Origin: Streptomyces marincola | Lineage (GTDB): Bacteria; Actinomycetota; Actinomycetes; Streptomycetales; Streptomycetaceae | Reading direction: 5' to 3' | NCBI RefSeq assembly: GCF_020410765.1 | Contig: NZ_CP084541.1 | Location: forward strand, 1,855,001 to 1,919,000 | DNA: 64,000 nt | Part shown: positions 10,443 through 18,668 of the stretch, one piece after another | How the letters are laid out: every line of letters starts with the position of its first letter | How positions within the stretch are numbered: position 1 is the stretch's first letter | Notes under the pieces: generated by a model | What the model was told of the DNA's origin: nothing | Databases searched by the model: none | The model's input: the letters and a program-made list of their open reading frames with translations, nothing else | Program-made: the position numbers and the translations under genes

Positions 10443-10829
10443 TCAGGCGGCGGCCAGCCGCTGGAGCACGCGGTCGCGCAGCAGCTCGTACTCCTCGCGG
10501 AGCCTGACGATGGTGGGCGGCCTGGGTATGACGACGCCCTCGGTCACGATCTCGTCGGGCGCGAACTGCTCCCTCGTGAGATCGATCTCGACGCCCATCC
10601 CCAGCCTGTTCCACCAGTGGAAGTCCGTGCGCTGCCCGGCGACCCGGACCTCGCCGCGCAGGAGGTCGCCGCCCAGCAGGTCGTTGAGCACCATGGCGGT
10701 GACGCCGCACTGGTCGCGGGCCGGGTTGTCCGGAGTCCAGCGCGCCCGGTACTCGGGCGTGCAGGTGTCCGCGCCCCAACTGGCGCGGACCGCGCGCTCG
10801 ACGTCGGCGAGAAGCAAGGGTGTCTGCAT
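10443..10829 (-). CDS. YunG-like protein
   Basis: 128 residues from ATG 10829, preceded by GCGAGG at 9 bases; ATG 10838 in frame is less well placed. Diagnostic segments are RDQCGVTAMVLNDLLGGDLL followed by FHWWNRL and EIDLTREQF, which match the YunG family. That family has a papain-like (NlpC/P60-related) pattern in which the Cys of DQCG and the His of FHWW would be the catalytic pair. The function of YunG proteins is unknown. The decayed segment upstream (10.86-11.03 kb) was probably its former neighbour. Confidence 0.7.
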   Translation of the reverse strand: MQTPLLLADVERAVRASWGADTCTPEYRARWTPDNPARDQCGVTAMVLNDLLGGDLLRGEVRVAGQRTDFHWWNRLGMGVEIDLTREQFAPDEIVTEGVVIPRPPTIVRLREEYELLRDRVLQRLAAA

Positions 10830-10854
10830 GCCGGGCATCCTCGCAGGGCCCACT

Positions 10855-11034
10855 GACAATCGCGGCCGGGTCGACGGGCGCACGCGGGCCGCGGGCCGAT
10901 CACAACCCCGGGCTTCGGCGGTCGGGAGCGGCCGGTGAGCCGGGTGATGCCCGTGGCCGCGAGACCGGCGAGCGCGCCGACCGGCACCCCGGTGAAGACA
11001 CCGCTGACGACGGCGAAGAAGCGGATGACCACCG
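10855..11034 (-). pseudogene. Membrane-protein fragment without its own stop
   Basis: Read on the minus strand from about 11034, a frame with strong GC3 encodes a hydrophobic stretch (RFFAVVSGVFTGVPVGALAG, then LAATGITRL) and a basic tail. The frame then runs into the YunG-like gene out of phase, with no stop or conserved C-terminus. It looks like the remnant of a small membrane protein after a frameshift or deletion. The parent family is not recognised. Confidence 0.4.
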
Positions 11035-11147
11035 TCTCGGCCGCGGGTCGAGACCGCTCAGGTTCCCGCCCGGCGACGGCGGGTCGTCGCCGAAGGCGCT
11101 GCCCCGGAGCACCTGGTGCCCGAGCGCGAGCAGTACGCCGTGGACCA

Positions 11148-11366
11148 GGCGAACGGGAGCCGGCCGTCCTGGTCCGGGTCGGGCACGGGGACACCAACGA
11201 GGAGATCGCCGCCGTCCCGCACATCAGCCCGGCGACCGCCCGCCCGGCGACCGCCCGCACCTACGTGCGCCGCGTCCTGGCGAAGCTGCACGCGCGGGAC
11301 CGCACCGCGCTCGCCGTGCTCGCGCACAGGTCCGGCCTGGTCGGGCCGCACGGCCCGGCGCGCTGA
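11148..11366 (+). pseudogene. LuxR/NarL helix-turn-helix fragment
   Basis: The translated fragment reads as the C-terminal HTH of a NarL-type response regulator: EREPAVLVRVGHGDTNEEIA, then HISPATA, then TYVRRVLAKLHARDRTALAV. The usual receiver domain is absent; upstream sequence in all frames is unrelated. The recognition helix carries a 5-residue insertion caused by a 15-base tandem duplication (PATAR read twice, around 11230-11260), which should disrupt DNA binding. No start codon or ribosome site fits, so I call it a relic. Its tail ends 47 bases from the convergent HEPN-like gene. Confidence 0.6.
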
Positions 11367-11413
11367 CGGGCGCGCCGTCCGCCGCGCGGCGCGGGGCGGC
11401 GAGCACGTGCTGG

Positions 11414-12175
11414 TCATGCGCGCCGTTCGCGCCCGGCGGAGCGCAGCACCGCCTTGACCGCCTTCGCGGTGGGCGCGATGAAGTCGTACACCACGTGCAA
11501 CGCGCGGTCGCACTGCTGCCCCACGGCCGTCAGGTCGCGCGGGCGGCGGCTGCGGGAGCCGCGCCCCGAGGGGTCGACGAGGTCGAGTTCGTGCACGACC
11601 TGGTGCCTGGCGTTGAAGAAGTCCTGGTGCGTGCGCAGCACGTCGTCCGTCAGGGCGGGCCCGTCGATCCCCAAGGCGTCGCGGCAGCGCGCCAGGTGCT
11701 TCCAGCCCTGCACGCTCGCCCCGGTCAGGTCCTCGACGTACAGGTCGATCAGCGCCGCCCGCGGGTCGAGCGCGACGACGGCCTTCTTCGTCGGCCTGGT
11801 CAGCTCGCCCCCCAGGCGGTGCGTGAAGAAGTGCCGGGTGAACGCGCCGTGCGCGGGCCCGTCCTGGCTCAGCAGCGTGCCCAGGGCGTCCCGCAGCAGC
11901 GTGCGCAGGCACGCGTCGATGCCGGCCGCGGTGAACACGATCGCGGCCCGCGCCTGGTCCAGGTGAAGCTCCGATATCGCCCCGCGCGGATCGTCCTTGG
12001 CCGCCCGTGACTCGTTCAGCGCGTCGAACAGCCTGGCCACGGACTCGTGCGTGGCGCGGAACCGCGCCCAGCTCCGCTGCACCTCGGCCGGGCAGCCGTG
12101 CGGCTTGCGCGGGAGCCCGGACAGCTCGACCCGGGTCAGCTTCGACCTTCCGGAACGGCCCACGGCGGTGGACAC
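11414..12175 (-). CDS. HEPN-like domain protein
   Basis: 253 residues from GTG 12175, supported by AGGGAGG 8 bases upstream; the longer frame to 12256 lacks such a site. The protein is mainly alpha-helical. An RX4H motif (R-HQVV-H) near residue 190, inside FNARHQVVHEL, matches the catalytic signature of HEPN ribonucleases and nucleotidyltransferase-linked HEPN proteins. Two long helices (ARAAIVFTAAGIDACLRTLL, and RTHQDFFNARHQVV) bracket the fold as in MAE_28990/RiboL-PSP types. No obvious toxin-antitoxin partner adjoins it: the neighbours are a relic and an ArsR-type gene. It could be an RNA-cleaving defence or stress protein, or a non-catalytic helical bundle. Confidence 0.6.
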   Translation of the reverse strand: MSTAVGRSGRSKLTRVELSGLPRKPHGCPAEVQRSWARFRATHESVARLFDALNESRAAKDDPRGAISELHLDQARAAIVFTAAGIDACLRTLLRDALGTLLSQDGPAHGAFTRHFFTHRLGGELTRPTKKAVVALDPRAALIDLYVEDLTGASVQGWKHLARCRDALGIDGPALTDDVLRTHQDFFNARHQVVHELDLVDPSGRGSRSRRPRDLTAVGQQCDRALHVVYDFIAPTAKAVKAVLRSAGRERRA

Positions 12176-12298
12176 GGTGACGACCTCCCTGCGTGCGGTC
12201 CGGAGCACTCCGGTCACCCGGCGCACGCGGAGTCTACGGCGCCCCCCTGACACCACCGGACGCGGGCGCGGCCCCGGGCGTTCGCGCCCCGTGCCACG

Positions 12299-12350
12299 CC
12301 CGGCGCGGAACGGCGCGTCACGGCCCGGCGCGGAACGGACCGGCGCGTCA
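12299..12350. repeat. Short imperfect direct repeat
   Basis: A unit CCCGGCGCGGAACGG...CGCGTCA occurs at 12299-12320 and again at 12324-12350, where the second copy has 5 extra bases. It lies in the gap between the ArsR-type gene's stop and the HEPN-like gene's start. Likely replication slippage in GC-rich sequence; no function is evident. Confidence 0.6.
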
Positions 12351-12370
12351 CAGCACGGCCCGCGGCCGCG

Positions 12371-13360
12371 TCAGCGCGTGCGCCGGGGATTGGAGCGGAG
12401 CACGTCCTCGCCCAGGGGCGTGAGGGTGTGCAGCACCCCGGCACCCGACCGCCGGGTGGCCACGAGCCGCGCGCCGCGCAGGGCGGTGACGTGGTGGCTC
12501 GTGGTGGAGTCCGCGATCCCGGCCCGCCGGGCCAGCGACGCGGTCGAGATGCCCTGGGCCTGGCCGATGGCGTACAGGAGCCCGGCCCTCGTCTCACCGA
12601 GCAGGGCGGCCAGCGCGCGGTCCTGCGGGTCGTCGCGGCCCGGCCAGGGAGCGCGCTCACGCATGGGGAAGACCACGACGTAGGGCGAACCCGCCTCGTC
12701 CATCACCGCGTTGGAGCGGGCGAAGAAGGACGGGACCAGGTGGAGCCCCTGGCCGTGCAGGCGGACGTCCCCGTCCATGTACTCGTGTGCCACGTGGAGC
12801 ACCGGCGGCTCCCAGCGGATGGTGGGGTGCAGCTCCGCCAGCAGGGCGTCGAGGCCGTCGCGGGCCAGCGTGCGCACCAGGCCGGCCGCGGCCGAGTCGA
12901 ACGCGGCCGTCAGGTGCTGCCCGAGCGGCTCGATGACGGCGCCGTGGTAGCCGCGGATCGCCTGTTCGAGGCGGCGCAGCGCCGGCGTCCTCCCGCGCCG
13001 CAGGTCGTCCGCCCAGGCCGCGGCGGTGCCGCGCCGGGCGGCGAACGGCCCCAGCTCGCGCGACAGGCGGGAGCGCGGGGTGCTCGTCACGGCATCGAGT
13101 GCCGTGCCCAGTTCTGGACTCGTGGTGAGAGGAGTCAGGAAGTCGGGGCAGGGTCCGCCGCCGGGAACGAGCGCGAGCAGCGGGTGCGCCGCCCTCGGCA
13201 GCCGCCTGGCCGCCCACCGCCCCCACCGGGCGGTCGCCGGGTCGCCGGCGGGCGACCGCAGCGTCCGCAGGCTGCGTTCGATCTCGCACAGCGGTTCCGC
13301 GCAGCGCGCGACCGTGACCCGCCGCAGGTCCGCGCCGCCCAGGTGGACGCGTACAGCCAT
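12371..13360 (-). CDS. ArsR-type winged-helix regulator with long N-terminal domain
   Basis: 329 residues from ATG 13360, with GGAGGAGG just upstream. The last ~90 residues are a winged helix: LLGETRAGLLYAIGQAQGIS, TASLARRAGIADSTTSHHVT, LRGARLVATRRSGAGVLHTL. This is an ArsR/SmtB-like DNA-binding domain without metal-binding cysteines. The first ~230 residues form the helical domain found in many Streptomyces DUF5937/ArsR proteins; their ligand is unknown. Members often control neighbouring genes, but here the gene sits between a HEPN-like gene and the rhamnogalacturonan lyase without an operon partner. Confidence 0.78.
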   Translation of the reverse strand: MAVRVHLGGADLRRVTVARCAEPLCEIERSLRTLRSPAGDPATARWGRWAARRLPRAAHPLLALVPGGGPCPDFLTPLTTSPELGTALDAVTSTPRSRLSRELGPFAARRGTAAAWADDLRRGRTPALRRLEQAIRGYHGAVIEPLGQHLTAAFDSAAAGLVRTLARDGLDALLAELHPTIRWEPPVLHVAHEYMDGDVRLHGQGLHLVPSFFARSNAVMDEAGSPYVVVFPMRERAPWPGRDDPQDRALAALLGETRAGLLYAIGQAQGISTASLARRAGIADSTTSHHVTALRGARLVATRRSGAGVLHTLTPLGEDVLRSNPRRTR

Positions 13361-13661
13361 GGCGCCTCCTCCGTGTCAAGGCATGCGACGACGGTCGAAC
13401 AGCTCGTCGCGGGCGCGGTGCCCCACCATCATCGGGCTGTTCGTTCGCGGCGTCGAGCAGCGCGCGATACCCGCGGAACTCCTCGCCCCCAGCGAACTCA
13501 CCGAATCCGTACGGGACTCATGGAAGGGACGAGGACGCACACGCCGGACGGGCGGGCGCCGTCGCCGCGCGGGGGACGGCGACGGCGCCGGCCGCATCGA
13601 CCGGCGCCGTCCTGCGCCCACCGGCATGGACCGGTATGGACCGCCTGCTACGTGACGGGAA
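13361..13661 (-). terminator. Lyase terminator hairpins and ArsR-gene promoter region
   Basis: This ~300-base gap holds an 11-bp perfect stem (13557-13567 with 13577-13587, 9-base loop), followed by an 8-bp stem near 13584-13608. Both lie 55-105 bases beyond the lyase stop, so they are likely its terminator. The part nearer 13361 should carry the promoter of the ArsR-type gene; no clear motif is seen. Confidence 0.55.
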
Positions 13662-15668
13662 TCAGTCGGTCACGTAGCGGATCGCGGGCCGCGGCGGCTC
13701 CGCCATGTCGGCGCCGATGTGGAACGACGGGTGCGGCGGCTGGTTGTAGGCGACGTTCTGCCAGGCGACGGCCAGCCGGTACTGCGGGTCGTGCATCAGG
13801 GTCCGCAGCCGCAGGTCGGTCTCCTCGGTCGTCGTGAACAGCCTCAGCGCCGACTCGTCCTGCGTCCGGTACAGCACCTCCTCGCGCCAGTCGCCGTACA
13901 GGTCGGCCTGGAGCACCGGGTTGCCCTTGGTCCAGTTGTTGCTGTACACGCCCTCCGGGTGGAACACCTCCTCCTGCACGCCGTTCTCCCAGTCCCACTT
14001 CGCCACGAACGGCGCCCCCGCCGGGTCGGCCGCCTCGTCGAAGGTGTGGTCGAGGATCTCGCGCAGCGGGTCGCCGTCCCACCAGATCATGTGGTTCGCC
14101 GACGGGATGTCCGTCCCGATCAACGTGCCGTCGGCCGCGCGCAGTTCGCCCTCGCGGGAGTTCCACGCGCCGGTGGCCGTGACGGCCCACCCCTCGGCGC
14201 CCGGGTGCCTGGGGTCGATGTCGCCCGCCGCGCCGCGCCCGGTGTCCCGCGTGGCCGGCATGCCGTACAGGACCTCGCCCGTGGCCGCGTCGCGGAACGT
14301 TCCGCCCAGGTTGCCCGAGGCCGACATGCTCTCGTGCGAGGCGAACACCTCAAGCCCCGGCCGGCTCGGGTCGAAGTCGGACACGTGCAGCGCGTCCCCG
14401 TGCCCGAGGCCGGTGTTGTACAGCGGCGTTCCGTCGTCGTCCACCGTCATCGAGCCGAACACGATCTCGTCCCGCCGGTCGCCGTCCACGTCCGCGACCG
14501 AGAGGCTGTGGGCGCCCTGCCCCTCGTACTCATCGCCCCACTCGTCGCTGTCGAACGTCCAGCGCGGGACGAGGGATTCGCCGTCGAAGTCGAACGCGGC
14601 GAGCACGCTGCGGGTGTAGTAGCCGCGCGAGAAGACCACGGAGGGCTGCTCCCCGTCCAGGTACGCGACCCCGGCCAGGAAACGGTCACCGCGGTTGCCG
14701 TAGCAGTCGCCCCACGAGCAGATGTCACCGCGCCCCGGCACATAGTCGACCGTATCGATCGCCGCGCCCGTCCTGCCGTCGAACACGGTCAGGAACTCGG
14801 GGCCTTCGAGCACGTAGCCGCTCGCGTTGCGGTGGTCGGCGTCCGGGTCACCGATCACGGTGCCCTCGCCGTCCACCGTCCCGTCAGCGGTCTTCAGCAC
14901 GACCTCGGCACGGCCGTCGCTGTTCAGGTCGTAGACCATGGGCTGGCTGTAGTGGGCCCCGGCCCGGATGTTGGGCCCGAGGTCGATGCGCCACAACTGC
15001 CGGCCGTCCAGCGTGTAGGCGTCGAGGATGACGTTGCCCGTGTATCCGGAACGGGAGTTGTCCTGCGCGTTGCTCGGCTCCCACTTCTGCACGATCTCGT
15101 AGGTGCCGTCGCCGTCGAGGTCGCCGACGCTCGCGTCGTTCAGGTGGTAGGTGTACTCCTGCCCGGTCGGGGTCGTGCCACCGGCCGGGCGGTTGACGGG
15201 GATGTCGCGGTACTGCTGCTCCCAGACGCCGAACTCGTCGGTCCACTGCGGGGGCTGGCCGCCGCCGACCGTCCTGATCCGGTAGACCGAGTCGGCGTCG
15301 CCGTGGCGGTCGGTGAGGCTGGTGGTGTCGCGCAGCGGGGCGCGGTTGACGCGTTCGCCGTCGCGGTAGACGTGGAAGGCGATGTTGTCCTTGTCCAGGC
15401 CCAGCATGCGCCAGGACACGAAGACCCCGTCGTCCGTGAGCACGGCGACCGGGGCGCGGTCGAGGTCTTCCATGGCGCGCACGGGCCCGCGGCCGTGGCC
15501 GCCCTGGGCCTCGGCCGCGCCGGGCGCGGCGGCCGAGGCCGGGCCAGGCAGCGCCACCGCGGCGGCGGCGCAGACGGCCAGGCCCGCGAGCAGCGTCCGG
15601 TGCCGGGCCGACCCGGCGCGCGCGGCCCGGCCGCGCGGGGTTCCTGCGGTGGTGGCTCTCCTGCTCAT
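13662..15668 (-). CDS. Secreted rhamnogalacturonan endolyase, PL11 family
   Basis: 668 residues from ATG 15668, with AAAGGAG 7 bases upstream. A signal peptide (basic start, LLAGLAVCAAAAVALPGPASA) directs export. The body matches polysaccharide lyase family 11 (YesW/YesX type): opening RAPVAVLTDDGVFVSWRMLG, calcium-binding DLDGDGTYEIVQKWEPSN, DLNSDGRAEVVLKTADGT, DVDGDRRDEIVFGSM, and the closing QYRLAVAWQNVAYNQPPHPS. Family members cleave the rhamnogalacturonan I backbone of pectin by beta-elimination in an eight-bladed propeller with several bound Ca ions. Length is as expected. No CBM is attached. Two LacI-type palindromes upstream suggest carbohydrate control. Confidence 0.93.
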   Translation of the reverse strand: MSRRATTAGTPRGRAARAGSARHRTLLAGLAVCAAAAVALPGPASAAAPGAAEAQGGHGRGPVRAMEDLDRAPVAVLTDDGVFVSWRMLGLDKDNIAFHVYRDGERVNRAPLRDTTSLTDRHGDADSVYRIRTVGGGQPPQWTDEFGVWEQQYRDIPVNRPAGGTTPTGQEYTYHLNDASVGDLDGDGTYEIVQKWEPSNAQDNSRSGYTGNVILDAYTLDGRQLWRIDLGPNIRAGAHYSQPMVYDLNSDGRAEVVLKTADGTVDGEGTVIGDPDADHRNASGYVLEGPEFLTVFDGRTGAAIDTVDYVPGRGDICSWGDCYGNRGDRFLAGVAYLDGEQPSVVFSRGYYTRSVLAAFDFDGESLVPRWTFDSDEWGDEYEGQGAHSLSVADVDGDRRDEIVFGSMTVDDDGTPLYNTGLGHGDALHVSDFDPSRPGLEVFASHESMSASGNLGGTFRDAATGEVLYGMPATRDTGRGAAGDIDPRHPGAEGWAVTATGAWNSREGELRAADGTLIGTDIPSANHMIWWDGDPLREILDHTFDEAADPAGAPFVAKWDWENGVQEEVFHPEGVYSNNWTKGNPVLQADLYGDWREEVLYRTQDESALRLFTTTEETDLRLRTLMHDPQYRLAVAWQNVAYNQPPHPSFHIGADMAEPPRPAIRYVTD

Positions 15669-15835
15669 CCGGTGCTCCTTTGCTTGTCCGGCGAGTGAGG
15701 GGGGGTGTACTGAAGGGTGTGCCGTCGGCGCGCGCTGGTGGGGGCCGACGGGAGACGGTGGGCAACGGCTCGTGCGGCGACGCGAGTTCGCCGGGCGGGT
15801 GGCGGCTTGACGACGGGACGGGGACAGCAGCGGAC

Positions 15836-15847
15836 TGAAACGTTTCA
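15836..15847. promoter_or_regulatory. LacI-family operator candidate
   Basis: A perfect 12-base palindrome TGAAACGTTTCA, 168 bases upstream of the lyase start. GAAAC..GTTTC with a central CG is the typical LacI/GalR operator form in actinobacteria, so the lyase is probably repressed until a pectin fragment is present. No LacI gene is in the window. It lies in the 15669-16001 gap, which holds no gene. Confidence 0.6.
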
Positions 15848-15889
15848 CTCCCGGACCGCACGGCGGTGAACCGCCAGGACAACCGGGGA

Positions 15890-15901
15890 GCAAGCGCTTT
15901 C
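15890..15901. promoter_or_regulatory. Second LacI-type palindrome
   Basis: GCAAGCGCTTTC has the palindromic core AAGCGCTT (15892-15899), similar to CebR/MalR-type operators. It lies 43 bases from the TGAAACGTTTCA site, so the two may bind one repressor tetramer or two different regulators. Confidence 0.45.
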
Positions 15902-16001
15902 GTCCGCTCGGGAGTGTGGCAATGGCGGCTCGGCGCCGTCAAGGGTCGTGCGCGCACCCGGAGCCTGACGCCGCGTCAGCCGCCGGCCGGTCGCGCGGGC
16001 C

Positions 16002-16652
16002 TCAGGCCGTCAGTCCCGCGTCCCTGGCCAGCAGGGCCGCCTGCACCCGGTTGGTCACGTCGAGCGCGGAGAGGATGCGGCTGACGTGGGCCTTCACGGT
16101 GCTCTCCCGCATGCCGAGGCCGGCGGCGATGTCCGCGTTGGTGTCGCCGCGCGCGAGCAGCGTGAGAACGTCGCGCTCCCGCGGGGTGAGCTGGTCGAGG
16201 CAGGCCCTGGCGATGGCGGCCCGCGGCTGGTTGGCGTGGTGGTAGCGGTCGATGACGCGGCGGGCCGCGGTGGGGTGCAGCATGGCGGAACCCGCGGCGA
16301 CCAGGTGCACGGCGCGCAGGATCTCGGCCGGGTCGGTGTCCTTCAGCAGGAAGCCGTCGGCGCCCGCGGCGAGCGCGTTGTAGACGTACTCGTCGAGGTC
16401 GAACGTGGTGAGGGTGATGACCTTCGGCGGGTGCGTCAGGCCGCGCAGGTACGTGGTCGCGGTGATGCCGTCCATGCGCGGCATGCGGACGTCCACGAGG
16501 GCGACGTCGACGCGGTGCGCCGCGGCCAGCTCGACGGCCTGGAGCCCGTCGACCGCCTGGGCCACGACCTCGATGCCCTCGTCGCTTTCGAGCAGGTCGG
16601 CGAGGCCGAGGCGGACGAGGGCGTCGTCGTCGACGATCATGGCGCGGATCAT
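16002..16652 (-). CDS. NarL-type response regulator
   Basis: 216 residues. An N-terminal receiver domain has the acidic pocket VDDD (8-10) and a phosphorylatable Asp in ALVDVRMP (Asp 54). The conserved Thr in ITLTTFD and Lys in FLLKDTD are present. The C-terminus is a LuxR-type HTH (LTPRERDVLTLLARGDTNAD, then STVKAHVSRIL). Its start ATG 16652 overlaps the kinase stop by 4 bases (ATGA), so the two are translationally coupled. Targets are not identified; the plus-strand methyltransferase/DedA genes diverge from this operon. Confidence 0.93.
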   Translation of the reverse strand: MIRAMIVDDDALVRLGLADLLESDEGIEVVAQAVDGLQAVELAAAHRVDVALVDVRMPRMDGITATTYLRGLTHPPKVITLTTFDLDEYVYNALAAGADGFLLKDTDPAEILRAVHLVAAGSAMLHPTAARRVIDRYHHANQPRAAIARACLDQLTPRERDVLTLLARGDTNADIAAGLGMRESTVKAHVSRILSALDVTNRVQAALLARDAGLTA

Positions 16653-17797
16653 GTGCGGGAGCCGTTCTGCTCGCTGGGCGTGGGGTGCGGGATGCGCGCC
16701 ACCAGGCGCCAGGCGCCCGCGCCGCCGGGGCCGGCGGACAGGTGCCCGCCGAGGGCGGTGACGCGTTCGCGCAGCCCCACCATGCCGTACCCGGAGGGCA
16801 CCGGCGGCGGGGCGGGGTCCCCGGGGGCGTTGGTGACCTCGACGAACGTCGCGGGCGGCCCGTAGTCGACGCGCACGGCCACCGGGGCGCCCGCGGCGTG
16901 CTTGCGGGCGTTGGTCAGCGCCTCCTGCACCAGGCGGAACACGGCCAGCCGGTGCGCGGCAGGCGCGCCGTCCGGCCGGCCCTCGACGGTGAGCGCGACG
17001 CACTGGCCGGCCGCGCGGGCCTGTTCCGCCAGCTCGCGCACGTCGCGCAGGACGGGCTCGGGAGCGGCGGGGTGGGCCTCGGAGCCGCAGCGCAGCGCGC
17101 CGAGGACGTCGCGCAGGTCGGCGAGCGCCTCGGTGGAGGCCGCGCGGAGCAGCGCGAGGCGCTCGGCGACCGGGGCGGGCAGCGTCTTCTCCCTGGTGCT
17201 CAGGACGCCGGTGTGCAGCGCGATCAGGCTGAGGCGGTGGGCCAGGACGTCGTGCATCTCGGCGGCGATGGCGGAACGTTCCGCGGCGCGGGCGGCGCGT
17301 TCGCGCAACTCGCGTTCCACGCGCAGGTGTTCCACCTGCTCGCTGAGCGCCGTGACGAGGCGGCGCCTGTTGCCCATCCACAGGCCGGCCATGACCGCGA
17401 GCAGGAGGAACAGCGGCGAGCCGTACTGCTGCGGCAGCCAGAGACCGACGTCGGGCTCGACCAGGGCGTTGCCCGCGAGCGCGGCGGCGGCGCAGGCCAC
17501 GGCGGCGCCGGTGCGCCGGTGCGCCGCGAGGTCGAACAGCGCGACGAGCAGCAACGGCAGCATCGTCCAGCCCCACAGAACGGTCGCCGCGGTGGCCAGG
17601 GCGGGCGCCGTCAGCCAGTGCGCGCGCCGCGCGAGCAGGGCCGCGCCGCACAGGACGGCCACGCCGACGGGGGTGGAGAGAGCCGAACCGCCCGCGTGGA
17701 CCGCGCCGTTCTGCGCCGCGACGAGTGTCACCAGGATCACGAGGCCGTAGCGGCCTCGGGTGACCCATGTCTGGTTATCTCTCCGGCGCACGGGCAC
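16649..17797 (-). CDS. Sensor histidine kinase, NarL/DesK class
   Basis: 382 residues from GTG 17797. The N-terminal ~140 residues form about five membrane segments (GLVILVTLVAA; STPVGVAVLCGAALLA; ALATAATVLWGWTMLPLLLV; LFLLLAVMAGLW), with almost no extracytoplasmic loop. So it may sense the membrane itself. A coiled region leads to the HisKA_3 box with phospho-His 182 in AEMHDVLAHRLS. The ATPase has the N box (QEALTNARKHA) and G2-type GYGMVGLRERV. It phosphorylates the coupled response regulator. The stimulus is unknown. Confidence 0.92.
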   Translation of the reverse strand: MPVRRRDNQTWVTRGRYGLVILVTLVAAQNGAVHAGGSALSTPVGVAVLCGAALLARRAHWLTAPALATAATVLWGWTMLPLLLVALFDLAAHRRTGAAVACAAAALAGNALVEPDVGLWLPQQYGSPLFLLLAVMAGLWMGNRRRLVTALSEQVEHLRVERELRERAARAAERSAIAAEMHDVLAHRLSLIALHTGVLSTREKTLPAPVAERLALLRAASTEALADLRDVLGALRCGSEAHPAAPEPVLRDVRELAEQARAAGQCVALTVEGRPDGAPAAHRLAVFRLVQEALTNARKHAAGAPVAVRVDYGPPATFVEVTNAPGDPAPPPVPSGYGMVGLRERVTALGGHLSAGPGGAGAWRLVARIPHPTPSEQNGSRT

Positions 17798-17924
17798 AGC
17801 CTAAGCGGGCGGGCGGCGCGGAACCCGGGTCGTTCGTACCGGCCGACCCCCTACTTTCGTCGGTGGCAGCCGCCGCACAAGGGCGGATACGCCGGCGCGC
17901 AACGCTTTCTAGCGTCGAGGTGTG

Positions 17925-18668
17925 ATGGACTGGACTTCCCCGCACGACTGTTCCCACCCGCAGCGCGGCCGGGCCGACGGCCTGACGTTCCTGCTCGAAG
18001 CGGCCCGCGACATGCGCGCCACGGGCGCCGTGGCGCCGAGCGGAAGGGTGCTGGCCCGCCTGCTGACGGAGCCGGTGCGCGCCCGGGCGGGGCAGCCGTT
18101 GCGGGTACTGGAGGCCGGTGCCGGGACCGGCGCCGTCACGCGGGCGCTCATACCGCAGCTGCCGGCGGGCAGCCGGCTGGACGTGGTCGAGGCGAACCCG
18201 AGGTTCGCCGGGCGGCTGCGGCACCTGCTGCACAGCGATCCGCGCCTGGCGGAGCGGGCGGGGCAGGTGCACGTGTACGAGACACGGGTCGAACGCCTGC
18301 GGCCCGACTACCGCTACGACGTGATCGTCTCAGGACTCCCGTTCGCCAACTTCGAACCCGAGACGGTCCGTACGATCATGGACCGGTACCTGGAACTGCT
18401 GCGTCCGGACGGCACCCTCAGCTACTTCGCCTACCACGGCACCCGCCCGGCGCGCAGCCTGCTGGCCTCGCGCGCCGCCGCGCGCCGCCACCGCGCCGTG
18501 GAGGAGATCCTGGCCGGGTACCGGCGTGCGTACGCCACCGGCCGCTGGACGGCGTGGCAGAACCTGCCGCCGGCGCGGGTCTGGCACCTGCGCGCGCCCG
18601 GGCTGCCCGCGACCGGCAGGGACGAGAGGGCGGACGCCGTGCCCGAAGTGGTGGGGGCGGTGCGGTGA
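17925..18668 (+). CDS. SAM-dependent methyltransferase, PmtA-like
   Basis: 247 residues from ATG 17925 (GAGG just upstream; GTG 17922 also in frame). The SAM-binding motif I is RVLEAGAGTGAVTRAL, with the acidic end of strand 2 in LDVVEANP and motif IV DVIVSGLPFANF. The SGLPFANF form is typical of the phospholipid N-methyltransferase (PmtA) branch, which methylates phosphatidylethanolamine. The next gene, a DedA membrane protein, overlaps it by 4 bases (GTGA). That partner supports a role in lipid or membrane metabolism, though small-molecule methylation is not excluded. Confidence 0.75.
   Translation: MDWTSPHDCSHPQRGRADGLTFLLEAARDMRATGAVAPSGRVLARLLTEPVRARAGQPLRVLEAGAGTGAVTRALIPQLPAGSRLDVVEANPRFAGRLRHLLHSDPRLAERAGQVHVYETRVERLRPDYRYDVIVSGLPFANFEPETVRTIMDRYLELLRPDGTLSYFAYHGTRPARSLLASRAAARRHRAVEEILAGYRRAYATGRWTAWQNLPPARVWHLRAPGLPATGRDERADAVPEVVGAVR

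Noticed and set aside
13376..13655. Short frames between the ArsR-type and lyase genes
   Set aside because: They run through terminator hairpins and have no start signals or recognisable domain.
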